From: Elymus sibiricus
Taxonomy: Eukaryota > Streptophyta > Magnoliopsida > Poales > Poaceae
Reading direction: 5' to 3'
DNA length: 64,000 bases
Assembly (NCBI GenBank): GCA_039707655.1
Contig: CM077667.1
Span: 541,426,222-541,490,221, forward strand
Positions 43,836 to 54,949 of the stretch are shown here, one piece after another. How positions within the stretch are numbered: the stretch's first letter is position 1; the number at the start of each line of letters is the position of its first letter. A model generated the notes under the pieces. That model had not been told where the DNA came from and did not search any database. It was given only the letters and a program-made list of their open reading frames with translations. A program made the translations under genes and the position numbers.

Positions 43836-44310
43836 ATGGTTTTGGTATCCACCTCTGTCGGCCCTCATCCTGTCTATGATTCGGATGTGGTATATATTAT
43901 CTTTTATAACTATTTGTTTTATTTAGTGTTTATGACAATAATGCCGACCAACGTGACATAGATTTTTTAATCTAGGAGGTATGTGAACCGGAAATTCCAA
44001 CCGACATAGAAATTCTTGTCGAGAAGTTAAATTTGGTTGAAAAAGAAAACAATTACTTGAAAGAAAAATTACAAAGAGTTGAAGAGGAGAAGATGAAATT
44101 GGAGTTGAATGTTGCCGATGTCGTCGACGATCACAAGATCAAGATGGATGCAATGCGCTTGAAGATTAGAAAGATTAGAAAATATGCCATTCATACCGAG
44201 GTTGGTATCATTATGCCGTTGGATCAATTGGTACCTTAGTTGCGGTTATGATCGCATTTGTTGTTGCATTTAAATTTTATAGTTTCAATGTATGTTTTAA
44301 TTAGATGCTC
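43836..44310 (+). pseudogene. Small CACTA-borne gene: coiled coil plus predicted membrane segment
   Basis: Exon 1 (43836-43889) gives MVLVSTSVGPHPVYDSDV. A GT-AG intron (43890-43975) joins in frame to exon 2: EILVEKLNLVEKENNYLK, a strong coiled coil to about residue 85, then KIRKYAIHTE. A one-base deletion near 44203 (GAGGTTGGTATC) throws it out of frame. With that base allowed for, the frame would continue into a hydrophobic stretch (TLVAVMIAFVVAF), probably membrane-spanning. It lies upstream of and parallel to the transposase, where CACTA elements often carry an accessory gene. I do not know its function. Confidence 0.55.
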
Positions 44311-44485
44311 TAGAGAGCTATATGTTGTTCAATAATGAGAACTATGTATGAATGTTATGTATTTATTTTGGTCACTACTGTACTTTGGCTTTAATGTGAT
44401 GATGAATTTCTATTAATTTGGTCACTTCTCTATTCATGATATGTTGTAATGGTTTTTAATACACTTTATTATATAACGCATGCAG

Positions 44486-47400
44486 ATGAACCGGTAATGG
44501 ATGTATGGTGACCGACGCACCTCCGAGTATATTAAGGGCCTCCATAATTTTCTCGAAGCGGCTGAGGCAAACAAGCAGAATGGTTTTATGCATTGTCCAT
44601 GTACTGTCTGTGAGAATACGAAGGCTTTCTCCAACTCTAAAACCCTTCACTTCCACCTGCTTGAGAAGGGTTTTATGCCACACTATAATGTTTGGACCAA
44701 GCACGGAGAAAGAGGGGTTATGATGGAAGACAACGAAGAAGAAGAGGATGATGACAACTACCCGCCCCCTGAATACGGTGATGCTGCAATGGGGGAAGCT
44801 GAAGATCAAGAGGAACAAGACGATGTGCCCGATGATGATCTTCGCCGGCTCATTGTTGATGCACAGAGAGAATGCGAAAGTGAAAGGGAGAAGTTGAAGT
44901 TCGATCGCATGTTAGAGGATCACAAAAAAGGGTTGTACCCAAATTGCGAAGATGACAACAGAAAGCTCGGTACCACACTGGAATTGCTGCAATGGAAGAC
45001 AGACAATGGTGTATGTGACAAGGGATTTAGTTCGCAACTGAAAATAATGAAGAAGAAGCTTCCAAAGGATAACGAATTGCCCGACAGTATGTACGAAGCA
45101 AAGAAGGTTCTATGCCCTCTAGGATTGGAGGTGCAGAAGATACATGCATGCCCTAATGACTGCATCCTCTACCGCGGTGCGTACTAGGATTTGAACGCAT
45201 GCCCGGTATGCGGTGCATTGCTGTATAAGATCAGAAGAGATGACCCTGGTGATGTTGAGGGCCAGCGCACCGGGAAGAGGGTTCCTGCCAAGGTGATGTG
45301 GTATGCTCCTATAATACCACGGTTGAAACATCTGTTCAGAAACAAAAAGCATGCCGAGTTGATGCAATGGCACATAAAAGACCGTAAGAAAGACGGGAAG
45401 TTGAGAGCACCCGCTGACGGGTCGCAGTGGAGAAAGATCGAGAGAAAGTGGAGCGACTTTACAGGTGACCCAAGGAACGTATGGTTTGGTTTACGTGTAG
45501 ATGGCGTTAATCCTTTTGGGGAGCAGAGCAGCAAGCATAGCACATGGTCTGTGACTCTATGTATGTATAACTTTCCTCCTTGGTTGTGCATGAAGCGGAA
45601 GTTCATTATGATGCCAGTGCTCATCCAAGGCCCTAAGCAACCCGGCAATGACATTGATGTGTACCTAAGGCCATTAGTTGATGAACTTTTACAGCTATGG
45701 AATGGAAGAGGTGTACGTGTGTGGGATGAAAACGAACAGGAGGAATTTGACCTACATGCGTTGCTGTTTGTAACCATCAACGATTGGCCTGCTCTCAGTA
45801 ACCTTTCAGGACAGACAAACAAGGGATACCACGCATGCACACAATGTTTAGATGACATCGACAGTATATATTTGGACAAATGAAGGAAGAATGTGTACCT
45901 GGGGCATCGTCGATTTCTTCCGACCAACCATCAATGTCGAAAGAAAGGAAAGCATTTCAAAGGTGAGGCAGATCATCGGAAGAAGCCCGCCCTTCGTACT
46001 GGTGATCACATACTTGATATGGTCAATGATTTACAAGTAATCTTTGGAAAGGGTCCTGGCGGACTATCTGTTCCGACTGACGATGCGGGACGCGCACCCA
46101 TGTGGAAGAAGAAATCTATATTTTGGGACCTACCCTATTGGAAAGACCTAGAGGTCCGCTCTGCAATCGATGTGATGCACGTGACGAAGAATCTTTGCGT
46201 GAACCTGCTAGGCTTCTTGGGAGTGTATGGGAAGACAAAAGATACACCGGAGGCACGGGAGGAACAACAACGTGTGCATGAAAAAGACGGCATGCATCCA
46301 AAGCAGTATGAAGGTCCTGCCAGCTACGCTCTTACCAAAGAAGAGAAGGAAATCTTCTTTGAATGCCTGCTCAGTATGAAGGTCCCGTCTGGCTTCTCGT
46401 CGAATATAAAGGGAATAATAAATATGGCAGAGAAAAAGTTCCAAAACCTAAATTCTCATGACTGCCACGTGATTATGACGCAACTGCTTCCGGTTGCATT
46501 GAGGGGGCTTCTACCGGAAAACGTTCGATTAGCCATTGTGAAGCTATGTGCATTCCTCAATGCAATCTCTCAGAAGGTGATCGATCCAAAAATCCTGCCA
46601 AGGTTAAGGAGTGATTTGGTGCAATGTCTTGTTAGTTTCGAGGTGGTGTTCCCACCATCCTTCTTCAATATCATGACGCACGTCCTAGTTCATCTAGTCG
46701 ACGAGATTATCGTTCTGGGCCCTGTATTTCTACACAATATGTTCCCCTTTGAGAGGTTCATGGGAGTCTTAAAGAAATATGTTTGTAACCGCGCTAGGCC
46801 AGAAGGAAGCATCTCCATGGGCCATCAAACAGAGGATGTCATTGGGTTTTGTGTTGACTTCATTCCTGACCTTAAGAAGATTGGTCTCCCTCAATCGCGG
46901 TATGAGGGGAGACTGACTGGAAAAGGCACGCTAGGAGCGGACTCAATAATATGTAGGGACGGGCATTCTTGGTCTCAAGCACACTACACAGTTCTACATA
47001 ATTCTACCTTGGTGACCCCGTATGTCGTTGAACACAAGAATATTCTGCGCTCCAAACATCCATAGCAGTGTGACGACTGGATTACATATGAACACATCAG
47101 GACTTTCGGCAGTTGGTTGCAAAAACGTCTCATGGGTGACAACACTGTTTCTGATGAGTTGTACTCGTTGGCCAGGGGACCATCTTCGACTGTATTGACT
47201 TACAAAGGGTACGAGATAAATGGGAATACATTTTACACAATCGCCCAAGATCAAAAGAGCACCAACCAAAACAACGGTGTCCGCTTTGATGCAGCAACCA
47301 AGAGGGGAAAGGACACATATTATGGTTACATAGTGGACATATGGGAACTTGACTATGGACATGATTTCAAGGTCCCTTTTTTCAGTGCAAATGGGTCAAT

Positions 47401-47785
47401 CTGTCAAGAGGCGGGGTACAGGAAGACCCACAGTACGGAATGACAACAGTGGATCTGAACAATCTTGGGTACACAGACGAACCATTCGTCCTAGCCAATG
47501 ATGTGGCGCAGGTTTTCTATGTGAAGGACATGTCTACCAAACCGAGAAAAAGAAAAGATAAGGAAGCGAATACATCATACTTATGAGCCAAAGCGCCACA
47601 TAGTTCTTTCAGGAAAAAGAGACATCGTGGGATTGGAGGGCAAGATAGACATGTCTGAAGATTATGAAAAGTTTCATGAAATTCCTCCCTTCAAAGTCAA
47701 GGGTGACCCAAGCACCCTGTTAAACAATGAAGATTATCCATGGTTACGGCGCAATAAGCAAAGGACACAAGCGAAGAAAAAGTGA
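44486..47785 (+). pseudogene. TNP2-type CACTA transposase, decayed
   Basis: The likely start is ATG 44486 after a good acceptor (ATGCAG), with a TAA at the fourth codon (44495). The Transpos_assoc region follows (YGDRRTSEYIKGLHNFL, CPCTVCENTK), then an acidic linker. The Transposase_21 core has NACPVCGALLYK, WFGLRVDGVNPF, MPVLIQGPKQPGNDID and INDWPALSNLSGQT. Further on come FWDLPYWKDLEVRSAIDVMH, FERFMGVLKKYVCNRA and C-terminal DUF4216-like pieces near 47.3 kb. Stops at 45186, 45881 and 47063, and a frameshift near 47420, add to the early stop. In active elements this enzyme cuts the terminal repeats. Here at least five lesions rule that out. Confidence 0.88.
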
Positions 47786-48416
47786 AGACTTTCTGTCCAC
47801 AACTATATCATTGCAGTTACATGTGAAGAAATGAAATGACACGCAAATCGTAGGAGAAAAGCCGTATATGGTTAGTGTGCGGCCACGGGCTTGTGTGAAG
47901 GAAAAAACCCGAATAATGGTCATGAACGGCCATAATTGAATCCGTCGTAGCCGATCAATTGTCTACTGAAGATAGCGAGCTTTCGGCTTCACCCGTCTGA
48001 GGTACGTATCCGGATGACCCGGTCGTAACAATCGCAGAGGTGCTCCCTTTACCCTCTAGCCGAACAATCGGGAACGTCGAGGGTAAGCACAGGAGCAAGG
48101 CAACCCAGCTTGGCAAATTCTTAGTTCTAATTGATGCATAAGATGGCGCAAAGAACGACAAGGAAAGGATGCGTACACAAGAAATGTGCACAAGTGCTTA
48201 TATCATAAAAGCGTTGGCTTCGGAAAGGAAGCCCCCGGGTACTGGATTTAACACTTAAAGGTGTAGGCCGAAAAATCATTAGTACAAGATCGGTTGAACC
48301 AAACATAGAGTTGGGAAGAAAAAGAAATCAACCCTGCCAGAAATCAAGGTGGGGGGGAGAAGAAATAACGATGAAAAGAAAGAAAGGAGAAAAGTAAAAA
48401 GTATGACAACACCGGT

Positions 48417-50423
48417 CTAACCGTAGAAGCGCCGAAGACGAGCTGCGTTCCATGGGTTTGGTTCAAGGCGGTTATTCTGCGGGTTCCGAAGACGGTAAGC
48501 TCCTCCTGTGAGTACCTCGTCGATGATGAAGGGGCCTTCCCATTTGGGCTTGAGTTCATGCTTCTGCTTCTCCGGTAGTCGTAAGACTAGTTCGCCCACG
48601 TTGTATGCTTGTGCCCTGACCTCCCTGCTCTGGTAACGCCGGGCCTGCTGCTGATATAAAGTAGAACGGGCCCGAGCTATATCACGCTCCTCCTCCAAGG
48701 CGTCCAAGTCGTCCTGCCGATCTAACTCGGCCTCTCTTTCCTCGTACATGCGCACTCGTGGTGCGTCGTGAATGATATCACACGGAAGGACCGCTTTGGC
48801 CCCATAGACCATGAAGAACGGTGTGTATCCCGTTGATCTATTCGGGGTGGTGCGCAAGCCCCATAGAACGGAGTCGAGCTCCTCTACCCACTGACAATCG
48901 GACTCTTGAAGAGACCGGACCAAACGTGGCTTGATGCCGCTCATTATGAGGCCGTTTGTTCATTCGACTTGTCCATTAGTCTGCGGGTGATAAACCGATG
49001 CGTAATCGAGCTTGATGCCCATCTTTGCGCACCAGTCTTTGACCTCCTGGGCCGTGAAATTGGATCTGTTATCAGTTATTATACTGTGCGGGACACCGTA
49101 ACGGTGTACCACGCCGGATATAAAGTCGATTACTGGTCCGTATTTGGCTGATTTAACGGGTTTGGCCTCTATCCATTTGGTGAATTTGTCGACCATGACC
49201 AGTAAGTATTTATTTTTCTTGGTCCCCCCCTTAAGTGGTCCGACCATGTCCAGCCCCCAGACCGCGAAGGGCCAGGTGATCGGAATAGTCCGAAGAGTTG
49301 TTGGGGGCATGTGACTTTGGTTTGCGAAAAGTTGACACCCCACGCAATATTTGACAAGTGACTGGGCGTCCGCCCGAGCTGTGGGCCAAAAGAACCCAGC
49401 CCGGAAGGCCTTGCTTACCAAGGCTCTTGATGCGGCATGATGACCGCCCATCCCTGCGTGGACTTCGGCTAATAGCTGCCGCCCTTCTTCCTCGGATATG
49501 CACCGCTATAGTACTCCAGTGGTGCTCTTCTTGTACAACTCTCCTTCATGTACCTTGAAGGCTTTGGAGCGCCGAACTATGCGTCGCGCCTCCGTCTGAT
49601 CATCGGGAAGTTCTTTACGAAGGAGGTAGGCGAGGAAGGGCTCGGTCCATGGCGCGATTACTGCCATGACCTCATGAGTTGAGGGCGTTTCGTCCATGAC
49701 GGAGCCGCCGATGATTTGGTCGTCTGGTTCGTTTACAGGGGGAACAACCTTGTCTGCACTGGCCGGATCGGCGTCCTCTTGATCTAGCCAAACCACGGAT
49801 GGCTTAAAGAGCCGTTCCAGAAAAGTGTTTGGTGGGACAGGATCATGTTTGGCTCCTAGGCGAGCCAGTATATCGGCAGCTTGGTTGTTGTCTCTAGCGA
49901 CGTGGTGAAATTCCAGCCCCTCGAACCATGCGAATATCTTGAGGACGACATCTCTATATGCCGCCATCTTTGGATTCTTAGCATCGAACTCGCCGTTGAC
50001 TTGAGAGATGGCCAGATTGGAATCTCCCCGTACTTCCAGCCGCTTTATGCCCATTGAGGCTGCCATCCGAAGACCGTGCAGGAGGGCTTCGTATTCGGCT
50101 ACATTGTTGGAGTCGGCATACATGATCTGCAATACGTACCGGACGTTATCACCTGTGGGGGATGTGAGAACAACTCCAGCCCCCAGTCCGTCAAAAGTTT
50201 TGGATCCATCAAAGTACATCGTCCAATGGGAGTATGTACTATATTCTCTGGGGAGTTCGGCTTCTGTCCATTCGGCGAGGAAATCTGCCAATACCTGAGA
50301 TTTAATAGCTCGGCGTGGTTTGTAGGTAATCTCGAAAGGGAGGAGCTCGATTGCCCATTTGGCTATACGTCCGGTGGCGTCCCTGTTATTGATTATATCA
50401 TTCAAGGGGACTTCGGATGCCAC
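48417..50423 (-). pseudogene. Element C RNase H and integrase
   Basis: RNase H (TMYFDGSKTFDGLGAG, VNGEFDAKNPKMAAYRD) runs in frame to a TAG at 49507-49509, where element B has CAG (GVLQRC). The integrase follows (GGHHAASRALVSKAF, WPFAVWGLDMVGPL, YHPQTNGQVE). A TGA near 48959 stands where B has CGA, a change expected from deamination of methylated CpG. The distal integrase is open to the stop at 48417 after RRFYG. It keeps the 32 bp lost from B, so C is the better guide to the ancestral sequence here. Confidence 0.88.
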
Positions 50424-50450
50424 CGTAACCGAACACTCTTGGAAGTAGTG

Positions 50451-53400
50451 TCATAGTTTCCGTGATGCCATAATAACTGTGTAGGCTATCTTCTGATATT
50501 GCGGGTATCTGGACTTGCATTGCGTTAGCACTTCTGACACGTAATAGACCGGCTTCTGTATATGGAATTTGTGCCCCTCCTCTTCTCGTTCGACGACGAG
50601 TACCGCACTAACGACTTGGTTGGTGGCCGATATGTATAATAACATGGGCTCACCAGCGCCTGGTGCTGTGAGTATAGGGTTACTTGCCAGGAGTGTCTTG
50701 ATTTCTTCTAACGCAGCCTTTGCTTCGTCGGTCCATTCGAAATTCTTGGTCCGTTTCAGCAACTTATACAGTGGTAAGGCTTTTTCACCGAGGCGGGAGA
50801 TGAAGCAACTTAATGCCGCCATGCAACCCGCCAATCTTTGGACATGCTTTAGCTCTGTGGGAACAGCAAGTTCGGATAAAGCGCGGATCTTGGCCGGATT
50901 CGCTTCTATTCCTCTATGGTAAACGTTGAATCCGAGCAATTTGCCAGCGGGAACGCCGAATACACACTTCTCCGGATTGAGCCGAATATCTTATTCGCAT
51001 AGGTTAGCAAAGGTTTGCCTTAGGTCGTCGATCAGATTGCTAACGTGTTTGGTTTTAATGACCACGTCGTCCACGTACGCCTCAACTGTTTTGCCAACCT
51101 GTTTTTCGAGACAGGTTTGGATCATGCGCTGGTATGTAGCCCCAGTGTTCTTTAGCCCGAAAGGCATTGTGTTGAAGCAAAAAGGCTCGTAAGGGGTGAT
51201 GAATGCGGTTGCCGCTTGATCGGATTCCTTCATTTTAATCTGATGGTATCCGGAATAAGCATCGAGGAAACACAGCGAGTCGTGTCCGGCTGTGGCGTCA
51301 ATAATCTGGTCTATACGTGGTAGGGGGAAAGGGTCCTTGGGGCAGGCCTTGTTGAGGTCTTTAAATTCGACACATAGCCGCCAGGATCTATCTTTCTTTG
51401 GTACGATAACCAGGTTTGCCAACCATTCGGGGTGCTTAATGTCCCGAATGAATCCGGCCTCTAGCAATTTAGCAAGTTCTTCACCCATAGCTTGTCGTTT
51501 GGGCTCGGAGAAGCGGCGCAGAGTCTGTTTTACGGGCTTAAAGCCTGCGATGATGTTCAGACTATGTTCTGCCAGCCGTCGTGGGATGCCGGGCATATCG
51601 GAAGGGTGCCAGGCGAAGATGTCCCAGTTTTCTTGTAAGAAAGCTCGTAGCGCTTCGTCCACTGCAGGATCGAGCTGAGCTCCGATGGACGCTGTTTTGT
51701 TTGGGTCCGTCGGGTGTACCTGAAATTTAATGATTTCCTTTGCTGGCTTAAAGGATGTAGATTTAGGCCTCTTGCTGAGGATCACATCATCTTTGTCTAC
51801 CGTTGACCGGAGTGTGGTCAGCTCCTCTGCAGCAAAGGTCTCGGCTAGAGCCTCGAGGGCAAGCGCCGCTGTTTTGTTCTTGGCACGCAGGGCTATATTC
51901 GGGTCACTAGCAGCTGTGAAGGCGTCACGTCCTAACAGGGCGTGATAGCCACTTGGGAAGGGCACGATGTGGAAGAGAAGCTCTTCAGATCGGTAGTTGT
52001 CGGGTGTGCCGAACACTACATCTAGCGTGATACATCCTGAACAGCGCGCCTCCTTCCCCGGGATTATCCCCCGGAAAGTTGTGTTGCTATGTTCGATGCG
52101 AGATCGGTCAAACTGCATTTTTTGTATAGTATCCTCATAGATTAGATTTAAACCACTGCCGCCATCCATTAGCACCTTGTGTAACCTGAAGCCATCAATG
52201 ATGGGGTTCAGGACTAGTGCGGCCGGTGAATGACCAGGAAGAATGGCTGGCCGGTCAGTATCTCCGAAGGTGATGGGTATGTCTGCCCATGCACTTGTTG
52301 CTGCCACGTGATATACCTGTTCGAGTTCTTTAAAAGCTCTTTTCCTCCTGTTCCTTGATGGGAATGTTTCGTAGATCGTCAGTACTTCGGCGTTATATTC
52401 CGATGGCGTTGCAGAGCGCCGGTTAGATGGTGATGCCTCAAGAATGGCTTCGCCACTTTTTGCGATCTGCCTGGCGACCCAACAAGTTCTAAGGCAGAGA
52501 GTTGGAGCTGTGTTCAGCAATACGGAGTGTATAGGGCAGGGTTTGTCCAGCAGTCCATCCAGGACAGTACTGACCCCTGGAATGGGCCTGTTCCTCTTTT
52601 TGGCGGGCTCGAGTTTGGCTGGCCGGTTCGGAGGTATCCTCTTGTGCCGATCTCCTCTAGGGTATTCGGTAGAGATGGGTTCCGAAAATAGCTGCTCAGC
52701 GTGCCAAGCACTTTCCATGGCACAATACTTCTGTACCAAGTTTGACAGTTCGGCAAATTCGATGATGTGCCGCCGCGCCAGGGCATTGAGGATTCCCTTG
52801 TCATGGCAGTTACGTTTGAAGGTTACCATTATATCTTGATCACTAAGGCCCCGTACTTTGTTTCGGGCGAGTAGTAGTCTGGCCCAGTAATGATGAACCG
52901 ACTCCCCTGACAAATGTACTATGTCCGGTGGGTCCGAAGACCTGGGCTCTGATGCGATGCTCGAGTCATCGGCTTGGGTGGTGGGTGGGTGAAGATTTGA
53001 CTCCACGCCACGGTGGGAGTACAGAGTCGGGGATTCCGAACAATGTCATGGGTCAGGGACCGATACCGGACTGTTTCTGGGGCGAACGCTCGAGTCAGGG
53101 TTGCCAGCAAGGTCTCGGTAATCGGAGATTGGAGTGTAAACCGTTTTTAATTCCGGTAACTGGGCAGTCGAGCCCCCAGTCGGACACTCGATAGTGGCGA
53201 CAAGGTGGGTGACCACGGGAACGTGGATCTCCCTGTCATCGGGTTTAAGCCTGAGCCGGTCATAGACCGGGGTTTGGTCATCGGCCATTCGCATAGCCTC
53301 CATCCGATCAAACAACTCGTTGAGAAACGAGTCGATGGTGGGGTGCGTGTCGCTAAAGCGAGTGGGGTCGGCTAGCGGCGTCATGGTTCCAGAGTCGCAC

Positions 53401-53768
53401 GAGGACGTTTTCGGATTCTACTCCACCGTGGTAGATCCGGAAGCGACGACCGGACCGGGTGGTCCAGACGGCCCGGAAATAGCAACTTGTTCTCCGGAGA
53501 TGAGGCCCAACGTCTTCGGCGTCAAGGCGTCGGGATCTGTGGGCCTCTTCGTAGGAGTCAAGGATTCCATCAGTACGAGTCTTCCCCGAGAATCAGCCGA
53601 GAACTCTAGGGTTCCAAACCTGATCCCTTGGTCGGGGGGAAAGTTACCGATCTGGCACGGATGGCCGATCGGGTGAGCGTGCGACGAGATGTCGCCGCCC
53701 GTGCGGGTCTGATCCGGGGCGAGAATCCCTCGGGCACAGATCTCGCCATTGGGAATAGGGCGAGCCAT
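50451..53768 (-). pseudogene. Element C gag, protease and reverse transcriptase
   Basis: The minus frame starts at 53768 (MARPIPNGEICARGIL), with stops at 53418 (CAG to TAG relative to B) and 53046. It is then open for 671 codons (53006-50991) through gag (HYWARLLLARNKVRGL), protease (LMDGGSGLNLIY) and RT (AYVDDVVIKTK). Relative to B, 69 bp are missing in frame between GRDAF and TAASDPN, at the end of the protease. The deletion is flanked by a GA microhomology. A TAA near 50992 (Tyr in B) and a stop at 50451 break the RT-RNase H part. Confidence 0.88.
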
Positions 53769-53814
53769 CGGTTCCTTCTGGCGATCACAGCGGAACTCTC
53801 AATGAAAGCACCAA

Positions 53815-54285
53815 TGTCGGTGTCAAAACCAGCGGATCTCGGGTAGGGGGTCCCGAACTGTGATACTTGGATCGATGGTAACAGGAGACAAAGGGGGCAA
53901 GGTTTTACCCAGGTTCGGGCCCTCCTATGGAGGTAATACCCTGCGTCCTGCTTGATTATATTGAGTGTATGGAGATTACAGAGTTGATCTACCACGAGAT
54001 CGTATGACTAAAACCCTAGATGAGTTCTGTTGCCCTACACCCTAAAACCCTCCGGCTTATATAGACGCTGAGGGTCCCTAGGTTTTACACATGGTCGGTT
54101 ACACGTCGAATGGATAAACATGCCTATTAACTACTCCAAACGTGGAGGACAAGCCAAGATTCTCAATGCTTCCTTCTTGGAGATGAGGTCTTCTATTCTT
54201 CCAGTATTCGGTAAGTGGCCCATACAGTCCGGCCCATAAGACATAGGCCGGCCTCCCGAGGACCCCTTAGTCCAGGACTCCCTCA
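53815..54285 (-). repeat. 5' LTR of element C
   Basis: 471 bp, TGTCGGTG...CTCCCTCA on the plus strand, with the TATA region intact (GGCTTATATAGACGC near 54054). It is visibly more diverged from the B LTRs than those are from each other, so B and C are separate family members and not a recent duplication. Confidence 0.9.
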
Positions 54286-54949
54286 GCGTGTGTCAACCGA
54301 GCGTAAATTTCCTTCCAATGCGTTGCCATGTGCTTAAAGAGAGCTGATTAATCGCCTGAGGGCTCGACACCGCATCGATAACTGACAGGCGTAGCGATGG
54401 GGTAGAGCGGTGGCTGCATGGCTCATGCCTGCCGGGAAATGGCTTGCCGGGTCTTCTGGGAGGTGTGTACGTCTTGGTCCCCAGCAAGCGTCGGGGACGT
54501 GCTTGGTGCGTCGCTGCCCAGGCTTGGGCTGCCGCGTTGAGCTTGTTGGAATCTTGGTCTTGATTGTTGGCGGGGTTTTTATGGCACTCTCATACGACCA
54601 AATCATTATCATCTGCCCATTTTCAGCTCAAGGAAACACTATAGGTGAGTGCCACATCCAGATTAGCCTTGCTGTCCAAAAGAGCCCTTTGAACTGCAAG
54701 TGCTACTTATACTCATCTAAATGAGCTGGAAACTTGCAGAAGTGATCATCTTAGTGTGAGATAGCTCTCATCCAAATATCAGAGTCTAGTTCCTGCTCTA
54801 TCTCTCTCACCTCCCATCAAACACTTTGCTATCAGAATCCTTTATTGCAAGTTTCTCTCATCCTAGAGCCACCTAGCTGCTCCCAGTCTCATATATCATC
54901 CATTTGAGCAGTGAGGGAGCTGTTTGACAAGCTCAGAGAGGCAGGAGAC
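54286..54949. other. Unassigned sequence right of element C
   Basis: About 660 bp with no recognised gene or transposon terminus. It does not resemble the CACTA element on the other side of C, so C cannot simply have inserted into that CACTA. The frames at 54334-54612 and 54410-54724 are not supported. Confidence 0.35.

Larger units (their letters stand above)
43151..47840 (+). mobile_element. CACTA (En/Spm) DNA transposon, 5' part
   Basis: The element starts with the terminal CACTAGTAGAAAAC at 43151, after the bases AGA of the interrupted LTR (CACTA elements duplicate 3 bp). Subterminal GGTCCCGGTT repeats follow, then a small two-exon gene and a TNP2-type transposase gene, both decayed. Coding similarity ends near 47785. 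From about 47841 the sequence is Gypsy element C, so the 3' half with the closing CTACTAGTG end is missing. The truncation point is abrupt and has no transposon terminus on either side, which suggests a deletion. Confidence 0.88.
47841..54285 (-). mobile_element. Element C: truncated Gypsy element of the B family
   Basis: Minus-strand relative of element B. It has a full 471-bp 5' LTR (53815-54285), gag, protease, RT, RNase H and integrase. It stops near 47841, at a point equal to about 34823 in B, so its opposite-strand gene and 3' LTR are absent. The sequence on the left is CACTA transposase, with no terminal repeat or duplication. The flank on the right is GCGTG. Unlike B it keeps gag, protease and RT in one frame across the junction that has two stops in B. 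Confidence 0.9.
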
